From contig NZ_FYDJ01000001.1 of assembly GCF_900187425.1 (NCBI RefSeq), positions 62,001-126,000 on the forward strand: a stretch of 64,000 bases of DNA, read 5' to 3'. A program made the position numbers and the translations under genes. Shown here piece by piece: positions 46,771 through 59,906 of the stretch. Under the pieces are notes generated by a model, which saw only the letters and a program-made list of their open reading frames with translations, had not been told where the DNA came from and did no database searches. The DNA is from Pseudomonas sp. Irchel s3h14 (lineage in GTDB: Bacteria; Pseudomonadota; Gammaproteobacteria; Pseudomonadales; Pseudomonadaceae). The first letter of the stretch is position 1, and every line of letters begins with the position of its first letter.

Positions 46771-47550
46771 ATGTCGATACTGCAGGCCATCAGAACTTTC
46801 CTCTTTTATCTGTTGCTGGGCACCACCTCTTTGCTCTGGTGCAGCCTGAGCTTTTTTATCGCGCCGTTTCTGCCGTTCAAGGCGCGCTATCGCTTCATCA
46901 ATGTGTACTGGTGCCGCTGCGCGTTGTGGCTGAGCAAAGTCTTTCTGGGCATCAGCTACGAAGTGAAGGGTGCCGAGAATGTGCCCGACCAGCCCTGCGT
47001 GATTCAGTCGAACCACCAGAGCACGTGGGAGACGTTCTTTCTATCCGCCTACTTTGAGCCATTGAGCCAGGTACTTAAGCGCGAACTGCTCTTCGTTCCG
47101 TTTTTCGGCTGGGCCATGGCCATGCTGCGACCGATCGCCATCGACCGCGACAACCCGAAGGCAGCACTCAAGCATGTGGCGAAGAAGGGCGATGAACTGC
47201 TGAAAGACGGCGTCTGGGTTCTGATATTCCCAGAGGGAACGCGCGTTCCTTACGGCACCATCGGAAAATTCTCTCGCGGTGGTACCGCTTTAGCCGTCAA
47301 CGCCGCACTTCCAGTACTGCCGATTGCGCACAATGCTGGCAAGTTCTGGCCGAAAACCGGTTGGGCGAAGAAGCAGGGCGTTATTACCGTGATCATCGGC
47401 GTGCCCATGTATGCCGAGGGTAGCGGGCCACGCGCGGTTGCCGAGCTCAATGATCGAGTCCAGGCCTGGAACGAGCAGATGCAACGTGAAATGGGTTCGC
47501 TGCCACCCGCCCCGCAAGCCCCGGCTGCTACTGACCAAGTGGCTGTCTGA
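46771..47550 (+). CDS. plsC: 1-acyl-sn-glycerol-3-phosphate acyltransferase
   Basis: A 259-residue inner-membrane enzyme adding the second acyl chain in phosphatidic acid synthesis. The N-terminal helix (about 5-30) is followed by the HX4E motif NHQSTWE near residue 76 and the glycerol-3-phosphate site FPEGTR near 154. The start at 46771 lacks a strong ribosome site. It follows gmhB after 88 bases, which contain two direct copies of AGTGCGCTT 36 bases apart. A perfect DnaA box lies just after the stop (47556). Confidence 0.94.
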   Translation: MSILQAIRTFLFYLLLGTTSLLWCSLSFFIAPFLPFKARYRFINVYWCRCALWLSKVFLGISYEVKGAENVPDQPCVIQSNHQSTWETFFLSAYFEPLSQVLKRELLFVPFFGWAMAMLRPIAIDRDNPKAALKHVAKKGDELLKDGVWVLIFPEGTRVPYGTIGKFSRGGTALAVNAALPVLPIAHNAGKFWPKTGWAKKQGVITVIIGVPMYAEGSGPRAVAELNDRVQAWNEQMQREMGSLPPAPQAPAATDQVAV

Positions 47551-47678
47551 GATTTTGTGGATAACCTGTGTACCGTTTGCTTGAAATGCGTCGGATTTAG
47601 TTCATAGGTTTATGATTTATATACATATTTTATAACCTCATAAAAAACCGAAAAAGGTGCATAAGTTTTTTCGGACGT

Positions 47679-47709
47679 AAAAAAACCGGCTGATATAGCC
47701 GGTTTTTTT
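47679..47709. terminator. Bidirectional terminator between plsC and sensor kinase genes
   Basis: CCGGCT and AGCCGG form the stem around a GATAT loop, flanked by seven A at the left and seven T at the right, so it can terminate on both strands. It separates the convergent plsC and CHASE2 kinase genes. Confidence 0.9.
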
Positions 47710-47732
47710 ATGCCCGTTGAAAAGCGTCTGGG

Positions 47733-50045
47733 TCACTCGCTCAATAGCGGTAACTGGATACTGAACGTCGTGCCTTGTCCCACCATGCTATGACAGGAAA
47801 TCCTCCCGCCATGACGGTCCACCACCGCCTTGACCATGGACAAGCCCAGCCCCAGGCCGTCGCTGCCGTGAGCCGAGGTAAAACGCCGATACTGACTGAA
47901 CAACTCGGGAAGTTCATCGACCGCAATCCCTCGACCCTGATCGGCGATCTCGCACAGAAGCCAACCCTCGGCACAACTCACCCGCACTGAGATCCGCGAG
48001 CCCGCCGGACTGTACTTGATGGCGTTTTCCAGCAGGTTGAACAGTGCCCGTGTCAGTAGCGATTGATCGGCCAGGACCAGCGCTTCAGCGTCTTCGTCGA
48101 GGTCATGCAGCAACTGAATGCTCTTCAGATGAGCGATGCTCGAGGCCTGGTCGAAGGTATCGAGCAACAACATCGCGAACATGCTCGGCTGAAACTGATA
48201 GGCCTCGGATTCGGCTTTTGCCAACAGCACAAAAGCCTCGGTCAGGTTCAGCGCTTTGCGCACTTGTAACTCGATCTGGCTGAACACTTGAATGTCGCCG
48301 GACACCTCATGCCGCTGAACATCGAGCAAGGCCAGAATCGCCGAGTGGGGAGCCCTGAGGTCATGGGACAAAAAGCGCAACAACACGGCTCGCTGTTCCT
48401 CGGCGTCGCGCTCGACACTCAAGTCAGTAAGGCTCAGTAGCCAGCCAATCACCGAATCGCCCTCGGCTGGCAACAGGGGTGCCAGGTCCAGACGCAGACT
48501 ACGTGCCTGAGTGTCACGAAACTCCAGCGGCTCCAGGGTCGACAACGCAGATGGCATTCCGTTGGACGGCACCGGGTAACCCAGGTCGCTCAGTTGCTCG
48601 AGCATGTCCTCGCCCACCAGGCCACGACAAAACACCTCTCGAGCCTTGCGATTGGCCAGCAGAATGCGCCCTTGCGGATCGCTGATCAGCGTCGCCACCG
48701 GCAGGTATTCAAGTCCATCGGCAATGAAACGTCGGGTATCGCGGGTCCGGCTCATGGCCTGCTCTAGCGCGACGATTTGCCCTTGCAGCACATCACCGGC
48801 CGGGGCCTGGGTGCGACGACGTTCGGGAAAGACTTTTGGCTCGCTGTCCAGGCGCGCCAGTTCCCAGCCGAAATAGGCGAGCACCGCGTTCAGCCTTCGC
48901 CAATTCCAGATCAGGTAGCCCAACATCATCCCTAGCAGGCTCGCAGCCGGTGACCACCACCAGCCAAGCCGCATCAGTACACCCGAACCCAGTAGAGCGG
49001 CCGTCATTGCACCCAAAGTCAGCCATAGGGCGCGACGCGGACGCACCAACAGCAGGCCCAGCAACTCACCGACAATCACCACCGATAGCAACGCCGCCAA
49101 GCGCTGATCGAGAGCCACGATGTTGCGCTGTTGCAGCAGCCCGTTGAGGATATTCGCCTGAATCTCAATGCCCGGGGTGGTGCCGATGCTGGCCGATTGC
49201 GGTGTCACGTAGCGGTCGCCCAGGCCTGGAGCGGTCGAGCCGATCAGGATCAAGCGATCGCGCAACAACTCGGGCGGGACTTCGCCGCGCAATACGCTGA
49301 CGTAGGGCACGCTGGGAAAGCCCGCGTCGGAACGGATGAAAGGAATCCGTATTTCGTGGGCTCGCTGCCAGCCTTGCGCCGATGGCAGAGCCGGGGTACC
49401 AGGCATCGGTACATTTCCCTTATCGGCAAGGGTTTCTTCGTACAGCAGCCAGGCCAGTTGCGGGCGGGGTTTTTGCGTCGGTCCTTCGCTTAAATACACG
49501 CTGCGTACAACTCCGTCGGCATCCGCTTCGGCATTGATGTGCCCGATGCCTTTGGCGCAATGGCTCAGCGCAGCCACCGGTTCAATTTCCCCCAAGGGTT
49601 GCCCATAACGTGCGACGCCTTCGCGCAACAGCGGCACGAAAACATTCCCGGCTCGACACGCCGCCTGAGCCAACAGCTGATCGTTGTCGGGATGGCTATC
49701 GGGCTCGCTGAAGATAACGTCGAACAGAACGCCTTTAACATTCGCGGCGCTGAGCCGATCCAGCAGTTGCGCGTGCATGGCCCGCGACCACGGCCATTGG
49801 CCAAGCTGCTGCAAGCTGTAGTCGTCGATCGTGACGATGAGTATTCGCGGGTCCACCGGCAGCGGACTCAGCCGGCGCAGGTTGTCGTACAGCAGATTGC
49901 TCAGGGTCAGGCCCTGGCTCATGGACAGCATCGCCGTCAGCGGCAACAGGATCAGACAGACCCACAGCCACTCGCGGACCATGCGCCGAAATAACCGCTG
50001 AGCCTGGGTCGGCTCGCGGTCATCCTTCCTTGGCCGTCTCTTCAT
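47733..50045 (-). CDS. CHASE2-domain sensor histidine kinase
   Basis: A 770-residue membrane kinase. Layout: one N-terminal helix (about 27-45), a large periplasmic CHASE2 sensor (about 45-315; LYDNLRRLSPLPVDPRILIV, DVIFSEPDSHPDN), three clustered helices (about 322-385), a short coil, PAS (about 430-550), HisKA with FLSHDLRAPHSAIL and HATPase with NLLENAIKYSP, DQGRGI and GLGLGLSM. CHASE2 ligands are unknown. It follows the FecR-domain gene by 18 bases on the minus strand. A response-regulator gene is divergent from the pair. The three probably form one signalling unit, inferred from position. Confidence 0.92.
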   Translation of the reverse strand: MKRRPRKDDREPTQAQRLFRRMVREWLWVCLILLPLTAMLSMSQGLTLSNLLYDNLRRLSPLPVDPRILIVTIDDYSLQQLGQWPWSRAMHAQLLDRLSAANVKGVLFDVIFSEPDSHPDNDQLLAQAACRAGNVFVPLLREGVARYGQPLGEIEPVAALSHCAKGIGHINAEADADGVVRSVYLSEGPTQKPRPQLAWLLYEETLADKGNVPMPGTPALPSAQGWQRAHEIRIPFIRSDAGFPSVPYVSVLRGEVPPELLRDRLILIGSTAPGLGDRYVTPQSASIGTTPGIEIQANILNGLLQQRNIVALDQRLAALLSVVIVGELLGLLLVRPRRALWLTLGAMTAALLGSGVLMRLGWWWSPAASLLGMMLGYLIWNWRRLNAVLAYFGWELARLDSEPKVFPERRRTQAPAGDVLQGQIVALEQAMSRTRDTRRFIADGLEYLPVATLISDPQGRILLANRKAREVFCRGLVGEDMLEQLSDLGYPVPSNGMPSALSTLEPLEFRDTQARSLRLDLAPLLPAEGDSVIGWLLSLTDLSVERDAEEQRAVLLRFLSHDLRAPHSAILALLDVQRHEVSGDIQVFSQIELQVRKALNLTEAFVLLAKAESEAYQFQPSMFAMLLLDTFDQASSIAHLKSIQLLHDLDEDAEALVLADQSLLTRALFNLLENAIKYSPAGSRISVRVSCAEGWLLCEIADQGRGIAVDELPELFSQYRRFTSAHGSDGLGLGLSMVKAVVDRHGGRISCHSMVGQGTTFSIQLPLLSE

Positions 50046-50063
50046 CGGTCGTCGGCCAGGGTG

Positions 50064-51059
50064 CTATTGGACACGAGGGGTCCTGGGGTAATAGAAAATG
50101 TCATATACCCCGGTCTCTCCCTCTAACCCCTGAGCGTCGTAGGCCGACAGGCGAACATGGTAGAAAAACGCTTTCAGCCCGCTGAATTTGACCTCTGGTG
50201 TACTGGAAAACTGCTCTTGTTTGATGTCCATAAAGGCTGCGTCGGTAGCCACTTGCGCCCGATAACGTGTGGCCCCTTCAATGGGTTTCATGATCAATTG
50301 CCACACAGGCACATTACCCGTCTGACCGGCTTGCCCCAACAAACGCGGGGCAGGTAACAAGTCGATTGGCGTCAACGTGCCTTGTTTCTGAATACGCAAA
50401 CCCTGACGGGCCATAACTTGGACCTCGTCAGCTTCAGAGCTCTGAGTCCGTTTGGCAGCCGACCGGGGAGGGCGGGAGTCCGACGTTTCCTCATCACGGT
50501 TGACCGCCACGTGTCCGTTCAGAACCTCCAGCAGCGCTTCGCCACCGTCATCGTTGCGCACCCGAAAGTGCGTGCCCCGAACGCCCAGTACACCGACCGG
50601 CGTGACGATCTGAAAGCGATCATGGTCGCTGGCACGTTTGATCACATACGACTCAACCTGCCCCTGCTCAAGAATGACCTGAGGGATCGAATGCTCTTCA
50701 TTGAGGTGCAGGGTGATATGGGAACTGGAGGGCAACACCACCCGCGAGCCATCCCCCAGGGACAGGCTGACAAACGCCGAGGGCGAGGTTTTGACGCCTT
50801 CCTGTTCGTCGATCGACATACCTTCCTGCAGTGGCGTCTGCTTGCCCTTGGCGTCCAGTTTCCAGGCTTCGCCGGTCAGATGCTCGACAGTCGCCGGCAG
50901 CGGTTGTCCACGGCATTGTTGGTTTTCATCGATATAAGGCAGACGTTTTGCCGAAGCGACTGCTGCTGATGCACTCTGGGTGAATAATCCCATCAGGCCA
51001 GCAACCAGTAACAGACAGACACCCGAACGGCGTGGGAGCAATAAGGTCATGGGGTTCAT
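50064..51059 (-). CDS. FecR-domain secreted protein
   Basis: A 331-residue exported protein with signal peptide (about 1-32, ending SASAAV). A FecR domain covers about 95-190 (SAFVSLSLGDGSRVVLPSSS, FQIVTPVGVLGVRGTHFRVR), and a fibronectin-III-like segment about 250-325 (YRAQVATDAAFMDIKQEQF, YHVRLSAYDAQGLEG). It lacks the transmembrane helix and cytoplasmic tail of true FecR anti-sigma factors, so it cannot signal like FecR itself. It may be a periplasmic ligand or partner of the CHASE2 kinase encoded 18 bases downstream. An in-frame ATG at 51050 is an alternative start. Confidence 0.9.
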   Translation of the reverse strand: MNPMTLLLPRRSGVCLLLVAGLMGLFTQSASAAVASAKRLPYIDENQQCRGQPLPATVEHLTGEAWKLDAKGKQTPLQEGMSIDEQEGVKTSPSAFVSLSLGDGSRVVLPSSSHITLHLNEEHSIPQVILEQGQVESYVIKRASDHDRFQIVTPVGVLGVRGTHFRVRNDDGGEALLEVLNGHVAVNRDEETSDSRPPRSAAKRTQSSEADEVQVMARQGLRIQKQGTLTPIDLLPAPRLLGQAGQTGNVPVWQLIMKPIEGATRYRAQVATDAAFMDIKQEQFSSTPEVKFSGLKAFFYHVRLSAYDAQGLEGETGVYDIFYYPRTPRVQ

Positions 51060-51543
51060 GGATTGGCTTTTATGCTCTTATGAAAATCACGCCGGATAAC
51101 GCACACAAGTATTTGACGCACGATACCTGACTGGACGCTCTGGCAGATAGCCATGGGAGCAAAGGACATGAGAGATGACACATCCTTGTGTCGGAACCGA
51201 GCAGGCACTCCGTGCGTTTTCCCCTGAACTGGAGACCGCCGAAAACCGGCGATCGACGGTCCTGCCAGGTTGGCTTGACGCTCCCTGCGTCGGAGCACAT
51301 CCCAATGCCCCTGTGCCGCTCAGCGACGACGAATCTACCGGCAAAAGTGGCCTTGCGAGCCGATTCTCAATATTTGTTCAGAATTGGTCGAAGGCTAAAA
51401 CATCCCATCGGCGAAGTGACACCAGCATAGCCATACTTGGGACCTTCGCAGCAATTCGTCACAATTGTTCAGATTCAGTCAATCAGCCTAAACTCCCGTA
51501 GGAATTTTTACTTTGCACTTACGAGATGAAGGAAACACTCGGC
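51060..51543. promoter_or_regulatory. Divergent region between FecR-kinase pair and response regulator
   Basis: This 484-base gap has no gene I believe. It must carry promoters for both directions. Near its right end TTGTTC (51465) and TAAACT (51489) are 18 bases apart and form a plausible sigma-70 promoter about 45-50 bases before the regulator start. The left part shows only short Cys/Arg/Ser-rich frames without ribosome sites. Confidence 0.5.
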
Positions 51544-52263
51544 ATGCGTGTCGCAATACTGGATGACGAGCCCGCCGAACTCCGCCGGGTGGAACAGACA
51601 CTGCGACAGATCCCCGTCACGGGAGAGCAGGCGTGGACGCTGCATTGCTTCGAGCGGGGAGAGGACTTACTCCGGCAACTCCGGCGGGAGACCTTCGATC
51701 TGCTGATCCTCGATTGGCAGCTGCCTGATATCAGCGGCCTGGCATTGTTGCGCTGGACCCGTGAACACATGGACGTGCCACCGGCGGCGATCATGCTCAC
51801 CAGTCGCGATACCGAAAGCGATATCGTCCAGGCATTGAACGCCGGGGCCGACGATTACGTGAGCAAACCGTTTCGTCCCAACGAGCTGATGGCTCGGGTC
51901 AGCGCAGTGCTTCGTCGGCATGGGCTGCAACGCGCGGCAGCCACCGAAATACTGACCTTCAATGACCTCGAATTCGACGACGCCGAACTCACCGTTACCC
52001 GTGCCTCCACCCCCATTAGCCTTACCGAACGGGAATACCGTCTCGCTCGCTGCCTGTTCGCCAATCTGGGCCGACCTTTGTCCCGTGAATACTTGTATGA
52101 GCGCTTTTGGACTCATGAAGAAATAGTCTCCTCACGCCCGCTAGACACTCATATTTATCGCCTGCGCAACAAGTTGGGCCTGACGGCTGATCGCGGTTGG
52201 CAACTGCTGACGATTTACGGGTATGGGTATCGGCTTGAGAGCGTGGCCACTGCTAGCGAATGA
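51544..52263 (+). CDS. OmpR-family response regulator
   Basis: A 239-residue regulator with receiver domain (about 2-125; phospho-acceptor Asp57 in LLILDWQLPD, acidic pocket ILDDEP, conserved Lys in YVSKPFRP) and a C-terminal winged helix (about 135-230; LTEREYRLARCLFANLG, RPLDTHIYRLRNKL). ATG 51544 is chosen because AAGGA sits 12-16 bases before it inside the alternative longer start at 51526, which itself has no ribosome site. It is divergent from the FecR/CHASE2 kinase genes and probably takes phosphate from that kinase. The convergent gyrB is separated by a bidirectional terminator. Confidence 0.92.
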   Translation: MRVAILDDEPAELRRVEQTLRQIPVTGEQAWTLHCFERGEDLLRQLRRETFDLLILDWQLPDISGLALLRWTREHMDVPPAAIMLTSRDTESDIVQALNAGADDYVSKPFRPNELMARVSAVLRRHGLQRAAATEILTFNDLEFDDAELTVTRASTPISLTEREYRLARCLFANLGRPLSREYLYERFWTHEEIVSSRPLDTHIYRLRNKLGLTADRGWQLLTIYGYGYRLESVATASE

Positions 52264-52282
52264 CGACATTTCGACGATCAAT

Positions 52283-52314
52283 AAAAAAGGCCAACGCTAA
52301 GCGTTGGCCTTTTT
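52283..52314. terminator. Bidirectional terminator between response regulator and gyrB
   Basis: GGCCAACGC and GCGTTGGCC form a 9-bp stem with a TAA loop, flanked by six A on one side and five T on the other. It serves the convergent regulator and gyrB genes. Confidence 0.92.
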
Positions 52315-52335
52315 CGTTTTAGCGGTCCTGCCGGA

Positions 52336-55862
<3,527 letters not shown>

Positions 55863-55882
55863 CTAGCTTCTGCTGAGCATGA

Positions 55883-56986
55883 TTACAGACGCATCGGCAT
55901 GACAACGTAAGCCGAGTCGTCGTTGTCAGACTCTTGCACCAACGCACTGCTGTTGGAGTCGGACAGGATCAGGCGAACCTGCTCAGTCGTCATGACGCCC
56001 AACACGTCCAGCAGGTAGCTCACGTTGAAGCCGATTTCCAGATTGCCGCCGTTGTACTCGACGCCCACTTCTTCTTCCGCTTCCTCCTGTTCCGGGTTGT
56101 TCGCCTGGATCTTCAGCTGACCATTGGCCAATTGAAGACGGATGCCGCGGTACTTCTCGTTGGACAGAATCGCGGTACGGCTGAACGCTTCACGCAGGGC
56201 CTGACGATCGCCGAGGACCAGTTTGTCGCCACCTTTCGGCAGAACACGCTCGTAGTCAGGGAATTTGCCGTCGACCAGTTTCGAGGTAAAGGTGAATTCG
56301 CCAGTGGTGGCGCGGATGTGGTGTTGACCCAGAACGATGCTGACGATGCCGTCCGGTTCGGTCAGCAGACGCGCCAGCTCAAGGATACCCTTGCGCGGCA
56401 CGATCACCTGGTGACGATCAGGCTGACCGATATCGGCCTTCATCGAGCACATGGCCAGACGGTGACCGTCGGTGGCCACGGCGCGGATGATGCCTTCGGA
56501 AACTTCCAGCAGCATGCCGTTGAGGTAATAACGCACGTCCTGCTGGGCCATGGCGAAGCTGGTGCGTTCGATCAAACGGCGCAGTTTGCTTTGCTCAAGG
56601 CTGCACGTCAGCGAGCCGGGGCCTTCTTCCACAGTCGGGAAGTCATTGGCCGGCAAGGTCGACAGGGTGAACCGGCTACGGCCGGCCTTCACCACGAGCT
56701 TCTGCTCGTCGACCTTGATGTCGATCAGCGCATCGTTCGGCAAGCTCTTGCAGATATCCATCAGCTTGCGCGCAGGCACAGTGATGGAACCTGGATCGGC
56801 AGGCTCTTCGAGTTGTACACGACCGACCAGCTCGACTTCCAGGTCGGTACCGGTCAGCGACAATTGCTGGCCTTCGACAACCAGCAGCACGTTGGAGAGC
56901 ACCGGCAAGGTCTGTCGGCGCTCGACGACGCCTGCGACCAGTTGCAGGGGTTTCAACAGGGCTTCGCGTTGAATGGTGAAATGCAT
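55883..56986 (-). CDS. dnaN: DNA polymerase III beta sliding clamp
   Basis: A 367-residue clamp that tethers polymerase III to DNA. It shows the three-fold repeated clamp fold, with N-terminus MHFTIQREALLKPLQLVAG and C-terminal SDNDDSAYVVMPMRL typical of gammaproteobacterial clamps. It follows dnaA by 39 bases on the minus strand, probably co-transcribed with it and recF. Confidence 0.98.
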   Translation of the reverse strand: MHFTIQREALLKPLQLVAGVVERRQTLPVLSNVLLVVEGQQLSLTGTDLEVELVGRVQLEEPADPGSITVPARKLMDICKSLPNDALIDIKVDEQKLVVKAGRSRFTLSTLPANDFPTVEEGPGSLTCSLEQSKLRRLIERTSFAMAQQDVRYYLNGMLLEVSEGIIRAVATDGHRLAMCSMKADIGQPDRHQVIVPRKGILELARLLTEPDGIVSIVLGQHHIRATTGEFTFTSKLVDGKFPDYERVLPKGGDKLVLGDRQALREAFSRTAILSNEKYRGIRLQLANGQLKIQANNPEQEEAEEEVGVEYNGGNLEIGFNVSYLLDVLGVMTTEQVRLILSDSNSSALVQESDNDDSAYVVMPMRL

Positions 56987-57025
56987 GGTCTAGTCCCTTG
57001 CCTTAATAAGCTGCGCTGGTGTTCA

Positions 57026-58546
57026 TCAAGTGGTCAGTGTACGCAGCAGGTTCTTGTAGTCCTCGCGGATGTCCGCGTCGGATTCCTTAAGTTCGTTGAT
57101 CTTGCGGCAGGCGTGCAAAACAGTCGTGTGGTCCCGGCCGCCAAACACATCGCCGATTTCCGGCAGGCTGTGGTTAGTCAACTCTTTGGACAATGCCATT
57201 GCAACCTGACGCGGACGTGCGACCGAGCGTGAACGACGCTTGGACAGCAGGTCGGAGATCTTGATCTTGTAGTACTCGGCGACCGTGCGCTGAATGTTAT
57301 CCACAGAGACCAGTTTGTCTTGCAGCGCCAACAAGTCTTTCAGGGATTCGCGAATCAGCTCGATGGTGATGTCGCGGCCCATGAAGTGCGAGTGGGCGAT
57401 CACGCGTTTCAGCGCGCCTTCCAGCTCACGGACGTTGGAGCGAATACGCTGGGCAATGAAGAACGCCGCGTCATGGGGCAGATCGACTTTGGCCTGATCG
57501 GCCTTTTTCATCAGGATCGCCACGCGGGTTTCCAGCTCCGGCGGCTCGACGGCTACCGTCAGGCCCCAGCCGAAGCGGGATTTGAGGCGTTCTTCAAGGC
57601 CTTCGATTTCTTTCGGGTAGCGGTCACTGGTGAGAATGACCTGCTGGCCACCTTCAAGCAGGGCGTTGAAGGTGTGGAAAAACTCTTCCTGGGAACGTTC
57701 TTTACGGGCGAAGAACTGAATGTCATCGATCAACAACGCATCCACCGAGCGGTAGAAGCGCTTGAACTCGTTGATCGCATTCAGCTGCAGGGCCTTGACC
57801 ATGTCAGCCACGAACCGCTCGGAATGCAGGTACACAACCTTGGCATTCGGATTCTTCTTTAATAGGTGGTTACCCACCGCGTGCATCAAGTGGGTTTTAC
57901 CCAAGCCGACGCCACCATAAAGGAAGAGCGGGTTGTAACCGTGCTTGGGATTGTCCGCCACTTGCCAGGCCGCAGCCCGGGCCAGTTGGTTGGACTTGCC
58001 CTCGACGAAGTTTTCGAAGGTGAAGGTGCGGTTCAGGTAGCTGGTGTGCTTGAGCGCACCTTCGACCTGCACCGTACGCTGTTCGGCGCGAATCGGAGCT
58101 TGTTGCGAACTGGCCCCGGCCATCGGGTCGAAGCTGTCGCGCGATGGCTCTTCATTAACCTCGGCAACTTTTTGCGTCGCTCGCTTGGTCGGAGCGGTTA
58201 CCTGGGCTGGCGCCGGGGCGCTGACAGGTGCTTGAGCGGCCTGAGCCTGTGAAGCAGCGGCGGCCAACGGAGCATTCGGGGCGGCACGTGGTGCCGAACT
58301 GCGTTTGCTGCCTATTAATAAGGACAGCGCCGGCGCCATGCCATTGCCATGCTCATCCAGCAGTTCAAGGACGCGGCCCAGGTACTTTTCGTTGACCCAG
58401 TCGAGAACAAAACGATTCGGTGCGTAGACACGCAACTCGTCGCCTTCGGCTTCGACCTGTAGTGGACGGATCCAAGTGTTGAATTGTTGGGCAGGCAGCT
58501 CATCGCGCAAAAGCTCCACGCACTGCTGCCAAAGTTCCACTGACAC
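57026..58546 (-). CDS. dnaA: Chromosomal replication initiator DnaA
   Basis: A 506-residue AAA+ initiator. Domain I (about 1-85; [20 protein letters not shown]) is followed by a long Ala/Pro/Gln-rich domain II (about 85-165), domain III with Walker [17 protein letters not shown] and Walker B LLIDDIQF, and domain IV with the DNA-binding signature [15 protein letters not shown]. It binds the TTATCCACA boxes in the adjacent oriC. A perfect DnaA box also lies within the gene (57298). A purine-rich GGGGATAT precedes the start. Confidence 0.98.
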   Translation of the reverse strand: MSVELWQQCVELLRDELPAQQFNTWIRPLQVEAEGDELRVYAPNRFVLDWVNEKYLGRVLELLDEHGNGMAPALSLLIGSKRSSAPRAAPNAPLAAAASQAQAAQAPVSAPAPAQVTAPTKRATQKVAEVNEEPSRDSFDPMAGASSQQAPIRAEQRTVQVEGALKHTSYLNRTFTFENFVEGKSNQLARAAAWQVADNPKHGYNPLFLYGGVGLGKTHLMHAVGNHLLKKNPNAKVVYLHSERFVADMVKALQLNAINEFKRFYRSVDALLIDDIQFFARKERSQEEFFHTFNALLEGGQQVILTSDRYPKEIEGLEERLKSRFGWGLTVAVEPPELETRVAILMKKADQAKVDLPHDAAFFIAQRIRSNVRELEGALKRVIAHSHFMGRDITIELIRESLKDLLALQDKLVSVDNIQRTVAEYYKIKISDLLSKRRSRSVARPRQVAMALSKELTNHSLPEIGDVFGGRDHTTVLHACRKINELKESDADIREDYKNLLRTLTT

Positions 58547-59113
58547 GGATATCCCCTAAGTTGAAAGCCGGTGAGGCAAAAACAAGCCGCCATTGTAGCC
58601 GACCAAGCCCCGACTTATCCACACGAAGGTTGTGCACCGGCCATGAAGAATCAGTGATTTATACGAAAAAAAGACGACCAGCGGTCTGTGTATAAGCTCT
58701 GTGGATAACCGGGTCTAAGGTCGTTGTACAAGTGGGGGGGAAACTCGGTGGATAACCACCCTGTGGATAAGTACCCCTTTCACACACAGCTTATCCGACA
58801 GCGCAGCACAGGGTTACCACCGTTTTCCACCGTAGTTGTCATTCTCTGTACATCACGACTTTAAAGGGCTGATGGCAGTTATCCACAGATGATCGTGTCC
58901 CTAGCTTTTATAAGCTTTACAGAAAAGCTTTAAATACTTTCCTTCTTAATTTCTATATCTAGCCAGGGAGCTCGGCAGGAAAAACGTCTGGAGATCTATT
59001 TATAAGGAAACGCTGGTTGGAAATTGACCTAGAGGCTTGCTTTCTCTAGAATCCCCGGTCTCTTAAAACGGGGGCCATTCCGGCCCGTTGTGGACGAACC
59101 AGGTAACACGACA
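58547..59113. other. oriC: Chromosomal replication origin oriC (dnaA-rpmH)
   Basis: The 567-base gap holds four perfect DnaA boxes: TTATCCACA at 58615 and 58879 on the plus strand, and its complement at 58700 and 58762. A TTATACACA box is at 58687 (minus) and a one-mismatch site at 58747. After the last box an AT-rich stretch (about 58906-58960, CTTTTATAAGC to TTAATTTCTATATC) is the likely unwinding element. The region between dnaA and rpmH is the established origin position in Pseudomonas. It also carries the rpmH promoter at its right end and presumably that of dnaA at its left. Confidence 0.93.
59024..59052 (+). promoter_or_regulatory. Sigma-70 promoter of rpmH
   Basis: TTGACC (59024-59029) and TAGAAT (59047-59052) are separated by exactly 17 bases. 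Transcription would start near 59059, about 55 bases before the rpmH ATG. Confidence 0.75.
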
Positions 59114-59248
59114 ATGAAACGTACTTTCCAACCAAGCACTATCAAACGCGCTCGTACCCACGGTTTCCGTGCTCGCATGGCTACCAAGAACGGTCGTGCC
59201 GTTCTGTCGCGTCGTCGCGCCAAAGGTCGTGCGCGTCTGGCAGTTTGA
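59114..59248 (+). CDS. rpmH: 50S ribosomal protein L34
   Basis: A 44-residue, very basic ribosomal protein. The sequence [18 protein letters not shown] and the end [12 protein letters not shown] leave no doubt. It starts the operon rpmH-rnpA-yidD-yidC at the right edge of oriC, driven by the promoter at 59024. Confidence 0.98.
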   Translation: MKRTFQPSTIKRARTHGFRARMATKNGRAVLSRRRAKGRARLAV

Positions 59249-59264
59249 TAAGCCGGCACTGGAG

Positions 59265-59666
59265 GTGAGTCAGGACTTCAGTCGGGAAAAGCGTCTGCTT
59301 ACTCCCCGGCATTTCAAGGCAGTCTTTGACTCCCCTACCGGCAAGGTTCCGGGGAAAAATCTCCTGCTCCTTGCGCGCAACAACGATCTTGATCACCCCC
59401 GTCTCGGGCTGGTTATCGGGAAAAAGAGCGTAAAGCTCTCCGTCGAGCGCAATCGCCTCAAACGTCTGATGCGCGAATCGTTCCGTCTGAACCAGGACTC
59501 ACTGGCCGGCTGGGACATCGTTATCGTCGCGCGCAAAGGTTTGGGTGACGTAGAAAACCCCGAATTGATTCAGCATTTCGGCAAACTCTGGAAGCGTCTG
59601 GCACGCAGCACGCCGGTACCAGCAGTCAAAACCGAAACTGTAGGGGTAGACAGTCCCGATGCGTAA
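59265..59666 (+). CDS. rnpA: Ribonuclease P protein component
   Basis: A 133-residue basic protein that helps the RnpB RNA remove tRNA 5' leaders. The N-terminus [20 protein letters not shown] and the RNR motif region [20 protein letters not shown] are diagnostic. The start is a GTG at 59265, 16 bases after the rpmH stop; the frame is open upstream but overlaps rpmH. The C-terminus overlaps yidD by eight bases. Confidence 0.95.
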   Translation: MSQDFSREKRLLTPRHFKAVFDSPTGKVPGKNLLLLARNNDLDHPRLGLVIGKKSVKLSVERNRLKRLMRESFRLNQDSLAGWDIVIVARKGLGDVENPELIQHFGKLWKRLARSTPVPAVKTETVGVDSPDA

Positions 59667-59904
59667 ACTGGCACTCGTTCCGATCCAGTTTTATCGCTAT
59701 GCCATTAGTCCTCTGATGGCCAGTCACTGTCGTTTCTACCCCAGTTGTTCCTGCTACGCGTATGAAGCCATAGAAAATCATGGCCTTCTGCGCGGTGGCT
59801 GGCTGGCCTTTCGTCGTTTAGGTCGCTGTCATCCGTGGAATCCCGGTGGTTATGACCCGGTTCCATCTATCCCTACCTCCCGTTCTTCTTCGATGGCCGA
59901 GTAA
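59659..59904 (+). CDS. yidD: Membrane protein insertion efficiency factor YidD
   Basis: An 81-residue protein with a short amphipathic N-terminus and the conserved cysteine motif [17 protein letters not shown], then [19 protein letters not shown]. It assists YidC in inserting membrane proteins. It overlaps rnpA and is followed two bases later by yidC, the standard arrangement. Confidence 0.97.
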   Translation: MRKLALVPIQFYRYAISPLMASHCRFYPSCSCYAYEAIENHGLLRGGWLAFRRLGRCHPWNPGGYDPVPSIPTSRSSSMAE

Positions 59905-59906
59905 TC

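Noticed and set aside
51175..51501. 108-codon frame in the FecR/regulator divergent gap
   Set aside because: No ribosome site and a translation lacking any fold signature; the promoter for the regulator lies inside it.
58791..58799. TTATCCGAC as another DnaA box in oriC
   Set aside because: Three mismatches to TTATCCACA; not counted.
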